Assembly: GCA_946479205.1 (NCBI GenBank)
Contig: CAMLFJ010000230.1
Span: 1 to 5,987, forward strand
Length of the DNA stretch: 5,987 nt
DNA from: an uncultured bacterium
GTDB lineage: Bacteria; Methylomirabilota; Methylomirabilia; Rokubacteriales; CSP1-6
Direction: 5' to 3'
In this document: piece after piece, positions 1-4,960 of the stretch
Layout: each line of letters starts with the position of its first letter
How positions within the stretch are numbered: the first letter of the stretch is position 1
The notes under the pieces: model-generated
Told to the model about the DNA's origin: nothing
Seen by the model: the letters and a program-made list of their open reading frames with translations, nothing else
The model's database searches: none
Translations under genes and position numbers: made by a program

Positions 1-690
1 GTGCTCGAGACCCGCGTGGTCGACGCACGTCCCGGCGCGGTACTCCTCGAGCAGAGCCCGTTTCATCCGGGCGGCGGCGGCCAGCTCGCCGACCGCGGGG
101 TCCTGCGCTGGAACGGCGGTGAGGTTCGGGTCAGCGGGATCGAGGCCGCGAGCGGCCGGTACTGGCACCTCCTGGGCGAGCCGGTGGAGATGGCGGGCCG
201 GGTCGAGGCGGTGGTGGACGCGGGGTTCCGGTCCATGATGGCCCAGCTCCACACCGACACCCACATCCTGAACGCGCTCGTCTTCCGTCAGTTCCAGGGG
301 GCCCTGGTGACGGGGGCGCAGCTCAACGACGACGGGACCGCGCGCATGGACTTCGACTTGCCGGAGGCCGACAACGAGCGGCTCCGTGCGCTCGAGCCGG
401 AGATCAACGACGTGATCCGCCAGGATCTGGCGGTCCGATATGCCTATGTCAGCGAGGCCGACGCCCTGGCCGAGCACGGTCTGGTCCGGAACCGGTCGGT
501 GGCGCCGCCTCCCACCGAGGACGGAACGATCCGCGTGGTCGAGATCGTGGGGCTGGATCGCCAGGCGTGTGGCGGGACCCACCTGGCCTCGACGGCGGGC
601 TCGCGGCCGCTCCGGATCCTCAAGATCGACAACAAGGGGCGGCACAACCGGCGGATCAAGATCGGGCTCGCGGGCGAGGCTCCGCCGTGA
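1..690 (+). CDS. alaX: AlaX-type alanyl-tRNA editing protein (trans-editing hydrolase), probably 5'-truncated by window edge
   Basis: This is a stand-alone relative of the alanyl-tRNA synthetase editing domain. The family hydrolyses tRNA(Ala) mischarged with serine or glycine in the cytoplasm. The diagnostic N-terminal FHPGGGGQLAD lies at residues 21-31 and matches the AlaX F-x-P-x-GGGQ-x-x-D signature. The zinc site is complete: HTDTH at 84-88 supplies H84 and H88, and CGGTH at 190-194 supplies C190 and H194. The protein ends about 35 residues after CGGTH, so there is no C-terminal C-Ala oligomerisation domain, which argues against a full alaS. The length, about 229 residues, fits the medium AlaX-M class. 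The frame is open at base 1 with GTG. Family members usually carry some 15-20 more residues before this point, so the true start is probably upstream and base 1 may be an internal valine. It converges on the DUF35 gene. The family call is secure; the start is not. Confidence 0.93.
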   Translation: MLETRVVDARPGAVLLEQSPFHPGGGGQLADRGVLRWNGGEVRVSGIEAASGRYWHLLGEPVEMAGRVEAVVDAGFRSMMAQLHTDTHILNALVFRQFQGALVTGAQLNDDGTARMDFDLPEADNERLRALEPEINDVIRQDLAVRYAYVSEADALAEHGLVRNRSVAPPPTEDGTIRVVEIVGLDRQACGGTHLASTAGSRPLRILKIDNKGRHNRRIKIGLAGEAPP

Positions 691-709
691 GACGCGGTCA
701 GGCGGGGCC
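678..709. terminator. Candidate bidirectional hairpin spanning the two convergent stop codons
   Basis: GGCTCCGCC at 678-686 can pair with GGCGGGGCC at 701-709: nine pairs, one of them G-U. With G687 bulged, the TGA stop of the alanyl-tRNA editing gene (688-690) can also pair with TCA at 698-700, which is the reverse complement of the DUF35 stop. This leaves a 7-nt loop. There is no U-tract on either strand, so it is not a canonical intrinsic terminator. GC-rich chance pairing is a real alternative. Confidence 0.3.
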
Positions 710-1078
710 GAAGCCGATGAGGCTCTGGGTGTCGATCTGGACGGGCCGGAAGCGCACGGGCAGCCCGGCCTTGAGCGCCTCGAACGGGATGTCCACGATG
801 CGGCCGAGCAGGGAGACGCCCTCCTCCAGCCTGACCACCGCGACCGCGTAGGGCACCTCGCCCCCGCGGCCGCGCGGGGCGACCCGGATCACCGTGAACG
901 ACACGATGGTGCCGGCGCCCGCGAGCGGCACCGGTTGCCAGTCGCGCTGCCCGCAGCTCGCGCAGAATTCCTTCGGGGGAATGGCGAGCTCGCTGCAGCG
1001 GCCGCACCGGATCCCGGTGAGCCGGCCCGCGCGCGCCTCCTCGAAGAAGCTCTTCAGGTTGATCACGCGCTCAGTCAC
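698..1078 (-). CDS. Zn-ribbon/OB-fold protein (DUF35 family), acyl-CoA-binding partner of a thiolase
   Basis: This 126-residue protein has the standard two-part DUF35 architecture. After a short N-terminal helix comes a rubredoxin-like zinc ribbon with CGRC (C25, C28) and CASC (C39, C42). It is followed by a beta-rich OB-fold from about residue 50 to the end, including a GAGTIVSFTV strand and a VPYAVAVVRL strand. Known DUF35 proteins bind thiolases, archaeal HMG-CoA synthase complexes or steroid side-chain aldolases, where they help bind CoA substrates or hold the complex together. The start is GTG at 1078-1076, inside the end of the upstream thiolase gene (8-bp overlap, +1 frame). I see no clear Shine-Dalgarno of its own, so translation is probably coupled to the thiolase. 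The neighbourhood supports a thiolase-DUF35 complex. The exact reaction is not determinable. Confidence 0.93.
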   Translation of the reverse strand: MTERVINLKSFFEEARAGRLTGIRCGRCSELAIPPKEFCASCGQRDWQPVPLAGAGTIVSFTVIRVAPRGRGGEVPYAVAVVRLEEGVSLLGRIVDIPFEALKAGLPVRFRPVQIDTQSLIGFGPA

Positions 1079-2225
1079 GGCCGAACAGGCTCACGACGAC
1101 CGTCGCGGTGTTGCCGCCGAGCGTATGGGTCAGGCCGGTGCGGGCGCCGTCCACCTGGCGCCGGTCCGCCTCGCCGCGGAGCTGGGTGACGATCTCGGCG
1201 ATCTGGGCGGCCCCGGTGGCGCCGATCGGATGGCCCTTGGCCTTGAGCCCGCCCGACGGATTCACCGGCAGCTTGCCACCGAGGCTCGTCCAGCCCTTCT
1301 CCGCGGCCAGGCCCCCGGTGCCCGGCTCGAAGAAGCCGAGGCCCTCGGTGGCCACGATCTCGGCGATCGTGAAGCAGTCATGGAGCTCCACCACGTCCAC
1401 GTCGGTGGGCGTCTTGCCCGCCTGGCGATAGGCGCCCTGGGCGGCGCGCTCGGTGGCGGTCACGCGGGAGAGATCGCGCTTCTCGTGCACGAACATGGTG
1501 TCGGTCGCCGCGTGCGAGCCGAGCACCCAGATCGGGCGGCGGTGCCGCCGGGCCACCTCCTCGGAGGCCAGCACGAGCGCGGCGCCCCCGTCGGTGAAGG
1601 GGCAGCAGTCGAAGAGCTTGAGCGGATCCGCCACGTACGCGCTCTTGAGCACGGTCTCGAGCGAGATCTCCTTCTGGAACTGCGCCTTCGGGTTCAGCAC
1701 GCCGTGTCGGTGGTTCTTGACCGCCACGTGCGCCATCTGCTCCTCGGTCGTGCCGTACTTGTCCATGTGGGCCCGCGCGATCAGCGCGAAGACTCCCGGG
1801 AAGGTGAGGCCGGCGGGCTGCTCGAGGGACGCGTCGGAGCAGTAGGCGAAGAACTCGGTGGCGGACTCGGTCGGCACGTTCAGCACGCGCTCGGCGCCGC
1901 CCACCAGGACCACGTCCGAGATCCCACTCGCGATCTCCATCACCGCGTGGCGGAAGGCCACGTGGCTGGTCGCGCAGGCGTTCTCGAAGCGGGTCGTGGG
2001 GACGGTCGGCAATCCCAGCAGGGTGGCGGCCAGCGGGCCCATGTGGAGCTGTCGCTCGGTCTCGCCCCCGGTCACGTTGCCGAAGTAGAGCGCCTGGATG
2101 GCGCTGGGCGCGATGTCGGCGTCGGTGATGGCGTCGGCGGCCGCCGCCGCGAAGAGCTCGGCGCTGGTCCGATCGTGCTTACCAAACTTGGTGACCCCCA
2201 CTCCGATCACGGCGACGCGACGCAT
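1071..2225 (-). CDS. Thiolase family protein (SCP2-type acetyl-CoA acetyltransferase-like)
   Basis: This is a full-length 384-residue thiolase. It begins with the family's N-terminal strand (RRVAVIGVGVTKFGKH). The nucleophilic cysteine is C84 in the ENACATS motif. The C-terminal domain has HDCF at 282-285 (H282), the NPSGG motif at 322-326 and GHPIGATG at 331-338 with the catalytic H332. The second Cys (CxG) of classical biosynthetic/degradative thiolases is absent. That region reads THTLGGNTA (366-374), as in SCP2-like and archaeal-type thiolases, which commonly pair with DUF35 proteins. Expected chemistry is thiolytic cleavage of a 3-oxoacyl-CoA or the reverse Claisen condensation, in the cytoplasm. 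Retention of C84, H282 and H332 argues for true thiolase activity rather than the related steroid side-chain aldolases. ATG at 2225-2223 is supported by an AGGAG sequence 5 nt upstream. The gene is followed in an overlapping arrangement by the DUF35 partner. Substrate unknown. Confidence 0.95.
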   Translation of the reverse strand: MRRVAVIGVGVTKFGKHDRTSAELFAAAAADAITDADIAPSAIQALYFGNVTGGETERQLHMGPLAATLLGLPTVPTTRFENACATSHVAFRHAVMEIASGISDVVLVGGAERVLNVPTESATEFFAYCSDASLEQPAGLTFPGVFALIARAHMDKYGTTEEQMAHVAVKNHRHGVLNPKAQFQKEISLETVLKSAYVADPLKLFDCCPFTDGGAALVLASEEVARRHRRPIWVLGSHAATDTMFVHEKRDLSRVTATERAAQGAYRQAGKTPTDVDVVELHDCFTIAEIVATEGLGFFEPGTGGLAAEKGWTSLGGKLPVNPSGGLKAKGHPIGATGAAQIAEIVTQLRGEADRRQVDGARTGLTHTLGGNTATVVVSLFGRD

Positions 2226-2230
2226 GAGGT

Positions 2231-2236
2231 CTCCTC
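2231..2236 (-). promoter_or_regulatory. Shine-Dalgarno of the thiolase gene
   Basis: Read on the minus strand, GAGGAG precedes ACCTC and then the ATG at 2225-2223. The 5-nt spacing and near-perfect match to the 16S anti-SD fix the thiolase start. It is the clearest ribosome binding site in the window. Confidence 0.75.
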
Positions 2237-2269
2237 GAGCCTGCTGAAAGTATTGACGTTCCTGTACCC

Positions 2270-2327
2270 GGCATCATACCGCGCCGGCTCGGCAAATGAT
2301 CGTGAAAGCCCGGGCGGCATGATACGG
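2270..2327. repeat. Imperfect 12-bp direct repeat in the divergent intergenic region
   Basis: GGCATCATACCG (2270-2281) and GGCATGATACGG (2316-2327) agree at 10 of 12 positions and start 46 bp apart. The first copy covers the candidate minus-strand -10. The second lies immediately before the start of the plus-strand gene. The placement suits a pair of regulator half-sites, but two copies this short may be coincidental. Confidence 0.3.
2273..2278 (-). promoter_or_regulatory. Candidate -10 element for the thiolase-DUF35 operon
   Basis: On the minus strand these bases read TATGAT, a 5/6 match to the sigma70 -10 consensus. It stands out in a very GC-rich region. Transcription would start near 2266, leaving a leader of about 40 nt that contains the strong Shine-Dalgarno. 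At 17-bp spacing the upstream hexamer is GATCAT, a poor -35, so the promoter may depend on an activator or on another sigma factor. Motif reading only. Confidence 0.4.
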
Positions 2328-2335
2328 TGGCCCGC

Positions 2336-3295
2336 ATGACCGTCGAAGAAGCCCTGCTCGCAGTGGTGGGGGCGGTCGCGCTCGTGCTGCTCTTCCTCGG
2401 TCTGGTGGACGCCCTCGAAGGCGATCCGCGCACCTGGCTCCGCGGGCGCCGCCGGCGGCTCACGCGGCCCGACCAGTCCCGGCATGCTCCCGCGCCTGCG
2501 CCGCGCACCCCACTGGCCCGCCGGGCGAGCGCGCCGTTTCCCGCGCCGCCGCGTCCGGAAGCCAAGGCTCCCGCGGGATCGGCCGCAGCCGGCCCGGTCG
2601 AGCCGGAACCCCAGGCTCCGGCGCCGGCGCGGACCACCGTGACGGAGGAGTGGCGCGCGCGCGTGGCCACGCTGATCCGCGGGCGCGAGAGTGCCGAGGC
2701 GCGCCAGCTCCTGGATCCCGCGCTCGAGCGCGGTGAGGTCGATCGAGAAACCGCGGGGTTCATTCTGGACGTCTGCTCCACCGCGGTGGCTCGCGATCTG
2801 TGGCGTCTCCGTCGCGCGGTCCGGCGCGGTGGGGGCGACGAGGGACCGCTCGAGGCTTCGCTGGAGGTGACCCGAGTGGTCCTGGAAGCGCCGGTCACCC
2901 AGGGGCTTCCGCGCGAGCAGCGGCGGCGGGGGACCGGCCGGCTCTGGCGCGGCCACACGCGGCTCGGCCTGCGCCGGTGGCGGGCCGGGACCTTCGAGAC
3001 CGCGGTCGAATCCCTCTTCCGGGCGCTCGCCGTGCGCGGGATCGACGAGCGCCGGCGGCGGCTCGCCCGTGACCTGCTGGTGCGCACGCTGGAGGACATG
3101 GCCGGCCAGAGCCTCGAGCTGATCCCGCAGCTCCTGGGCGAGAGTGATCGCGCCGTCGCGCTCGAACAGGCGCAGCGGCTCCTCGAGCACATTCGCCGCA
3201 CCCGGGAGAACGGGGTGTCGGCGGAGGATCTGGCGGTGGCCTCCTCGCGGGCGCGCCAGCTCCTCGACCACATCGAGCACACCCCGGTGAGATGA
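2336..3295 (+). CDS. Unrecognised membrane-anchored protein with Pro/Ala-rich linker and helical (TPR-like) C-terminal domain
   Basis: I do not recognise this family. The 319-residue product has three zones. A single hydrophobic segment at about residues 5-25 is followed by a basic cluster (RGRRRRLTR, 36-44), which suggests an N-terminal anchor with the rest in the cytoplasm. Residues 50-99 form a low-complexity Pro/Ala linker. Residues 101-315 are charged and predominantly helical by composition. A W-R-A-G-x-F-x-x-A-x-x-x-x-F-R-A-L pattern near 215-231 resembles one tetratricopeptide-repeat helix pair. No catalytic motif is evident. I chose ATG at 2336, with GGTGG 5 nt upstream. An in-frame GTG at 2327 would add three residues. 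Codons are strongly GC-ending, like those of the flanking genes, and its stop overlaps the ligase start (ATGA, 3292-3295). Both points support real coding. A scaffold or assembly role is only a guess. Confidence 0.75.
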   Translation: MTVEEALLAVVGAVALVLLFLGLVDALEGDPRTWLRGRRRRLTRPDQSRHAPAPAPRTPLARRASAPFPAPPRPEAKAPAGSAAAGPVEPEPQAPAPARTTVTEEWRARVATLIRGRESAEARQLLDPALERGEVDRETAGFILDVCSTAVARDLWRLRRAVRRGGGDEGPLEASLEVTRVVLEAPVTQGLPREQRRRGTGRLWRGHTRLGLRRWRAGTFETAVESLFRALAVRGIDERRRRLARDLLVRTLEDMAGQSLELIPQLLGESDRAVALEQAQRLLEHIRRTRENGVSAEDLAVASSRARQLLDHIEHTPVR

Positions 3296-4908
3296 GCGAT
3301 CGCGGGACCGCCCTGACCCTCGGCCAGATGGTGGACCGGGCGGCCGCGCGGTTCCCCGATCGGGCCGCGGTCGTCTTCAAGGACGAGCGCGTCAGCTACG
3401 CGGACCTCCGGCGCCGCGTCGACGATTTCGCGCGGGGGCTTCTCGCGCTCGGCCTGGGTCCGGGCGATCACGTGGTGCTGTGGATGCCCAATCGCGTGGA
3501 GTGGAACGTGGCGAACCTGGGCATCGCCAAGATCGGGGCGGTGACCGTCACGTGCAACAGCCGGTACAAGGCGTTCGAGGTGGAGTACGTGCTCCGGCAG
3601 TCGGACGCCCGGGCCCTGATCATGGTGGACCGCTTCGCGGCCGCCTCGGTGGACTACCTGGAGATCCTGCGTGAGCTCGGCCCGCGCGATCGCTTCCCCG
3701 CGCTGCGCCACGTGATCGTGCTCGGAGCCGAGCGGCCCGCGGGCGCGCTCGGCTTCGACGAGATCGAGCGCTCGGGGCGCTCGGGCGGGGCCGACCTCGC
3801 CGCGATCCGCGTCCGGCCCGAGGACCCGGTCGAGATGCTGTACACCTCCGGCACCACCGGCGAGCCGAAGGGCTGTCTCCTCTCGCACGGCAACATGTTC
3901 TACAAGTGCCGCGTCTACACCGAGCTGCACGCGTGGACGTCGGAGGACCGCTGCCTGGTGCCGGTCCCGTACTTTCACATCTTCGGCTCGATGGGCGGCA
4001 TCGCGGCGAACTGCCTCGTGGGCTCGACGCAGGTCCTGATGGACGTCTTCGACCCGCTCGAGGCCATGCGGCTCATCGAGGCCGAGCGGGTGACGATCTT
4101 CTCCGGCGTGCCCACCATGTTCATCACGATGCTGGGGCACCCCGCGTTCGGGACGCGCGATCTCCGCTCGCTCCGCACCGGCTCCATCGGGGCGGCGCCG
4201 GTGCCGGTGGAGATCATGCGCCGCATTCTCGACCGCGAGCGCGGGCTCGGCATGGACGCCCTCGTGGTCTACGGCCTCACCGAGGCGACCGGCGGCACCC
4301 ACTGGACGCGGCCCGGCGACCCGGTCGAGCGCCGGGTGTCCACGGTCGGGCTGCGTACCGCGGAGATCGAGGACCGCGTGGCGGATCCCACGACCGGCGA
4401 GGAGCTGCCGCCCGGCCAGGAAGGGGAGCTGTGCATCAAGGGGCCCACGCTCATGATCGGCTACTACAACAAGCCCGAGGCCACCGCGGAGAAGATCCGC
4501 GACGGGTGGCTGCACACCGGCGACATGGCGGTGAAGGACGCGGAGGGCTACGTGCGGATCACCGGCCGGCTCACCGACATGATCATCGTCGGGGGATTCA
4601 ATACCTACCCGGCCGAGATCGAGGACTTCTTCCTGCGCCATCCGAAGGTCCTCGACGTCTCCATCGTGGGGGTGCCGGACGCGATCATGGGCGAGGCGGT
4701 GATGGCCTTCGTGATCCCGAAGGACGCCGTGTCGCTCGCGCCCGAGGAGATCGTGGCCTTCGCCCGCGGGAAGATCGCCAACTTCAAGGTCCCCCGCTAC
4801 GTCGAGATCGTGGACCGCTTCCCACTGACCGGCTCCGGCAAGGTGCAGAAGTTCAAGCAGAAGGCCTACGCGGTCGAGAAGTACCACCTGAAGGAACCGG
4901 GGGGCTGA
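3292..4908 (+). CDS. AMP-forming acyl-CoA synthetase/ligase (fatty- or carboxylic-acid--CoA ligase)
   Basis: This complete 538-residue ANL-superfamily adenylating enzyme converts a carboxylic acid, ATP and CoA into acyl-CoA, AMP and PPi. The phosphate-binding loop is TSGTTGEPKG at 185-194. The core motif VYGLTEATGG starts at 326 with E331. The adenine/ribose-binding region holds GWLHTGD at 405-411 with D411, and GRLTD at 425-429 with R426. The C-terminal lid carries the adenylation lysine K517 in PLTGSGKVQK (511-520). Length and motif order are those of medium/long-chain or cyclic-acid CoA ligases (FadD/FadD3-like); the acid cannot be named from sequence. The hinge position of the A8 motif is T428 rather than the common Asp or Lys. 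ATG at 3292 overlaps the upstream stop by 4 bp without a well-spaced Shine-Dalgarno, implying translational coupling. The thiolase-DUF35 pair diverges from this operon, consistent with a shared acyl-CoA pathway. Confidence 0.96.
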   Translation: MSDRGTALTLGQMVDRAAARFPDRAAVVFKDERVSYADLRRRVDDFARGLLALGLGPGDHVVLWMPNRVEWNVANLGIAKIGAVTVTCNSRYKAFEVEYVLRQSDARALIMVDRFAAASVDYLEILRELGPRDRFPALRHVIVLGAERPAGALGFDEIERSGRSGGADLAAIRVRPEDPVEMLYTSGTTGEPKGCLLSHGNMFYKCRVYTELHAWTSEDRCLVPVPYFHIFGSMGGIAANCLVGSTQVLMDVFDPLEAMRLIEAERVTIFSGVPTMFITMLGHPAFGTRDLRSLRTGSIGAAPVPVEIMRRILDRERGLGMDALVVYGLTEATGGTHWTRPGDPVERRVSTVGLRTAEIEDRVADPTTGEELPPGQEGELCIKGPTLMIGYYNKPEATAEKIRDGWLHTGDMAVKDAEGYVRITGRLTDMIIVGGFNTYPAEIEDFFLRHPKVLDVSIVGVPDAIMGEAVMAFVIPKDAVSLAPEEIVAFARGKIANFKVPRYVEIVDRFPLTGSGKVQKFKQKAYAVEKYHLKEPGG

Positions 4909-4920
4909 TCCGGTCTGCTC

Positions 4921-4949
4921 TTGACGGTCCGGTGGCGCGTGGCTAGCAT
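4921..4949 (+). promoter_or_regulatory. Sigma70-like promoter of the hyuA gene with a very short leader
   Basis: TTGACG at 4921-4926 matches the -35 consensus at 5 of 6 positions. An exact 17-bp spacer leads to TAGCAT at 4944-4949, which fits TAnnnT. Transcription should begin around 4956-4957, only about 4-6 nt before the hyuA ATG at 4961, so the message would be nearly leaderless. It lies in the 52-bp gap after the ligase stop, indicating that hyuA is transcribed independently of the ligase operon. No convincing Shine-Dalgarno fits in the predicted leader. Confidence 0.6.
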
Positions 4950-4960
4950 GGCGCCTGGCG

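Noticed and set aside
2253..2281. TTGACG at 2253-2258 as the -35 of a plus-strand promoter for the membrane-protein/ligase operon
   Set aside because: At 16-18 bp spacing the -10 candidates (for example CATACC or ATACCG) match the consensus poorly. The -35 alone is not enough to call a promoter.
894..2339. A 481-codon plus-strand open frame antisense to the thiolase
   Set aside because: The minus-strand thiolase has all catalytic motifs and a strong Shine-Dalgarno. The plus-strand translation has no domain signature and a composition typical of GC-rich shadow frames.
2485..2640. Pro/Ala-rich stretch as a DNA repeat array
   Set aside because: The codons vary and there is no regular period. 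It is a protein low-complexity linker rather than a tandem nucleotide repeat.
2179..4887. A 902-codon open frame on the minus strand, antisense to the ligase and the membrane-anchored protein
   Set aside because: It covers a gene with every ANL motif on the plus strand. Its translation is an Arg/His/Asp/Gly/Ala-rich string with no recognisable domain. Very high GC suppresses stop codons in antisense frames, which explains its length.
4896..4914. ACCGG/CCGGT hairpin at the ligase stop as an intrinsic terminator
   Set aside because: It has only five pairs with a 9-nt loop and no following U-tract. This is too weak in such GC-rich DNA.
3906..4946. A 346-codon plus-strand frame within the ligase
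   Set aside because: It lies inside a well-supported gene in another frame and gives only Arg/Gly/His-rich low-complexity sequence.
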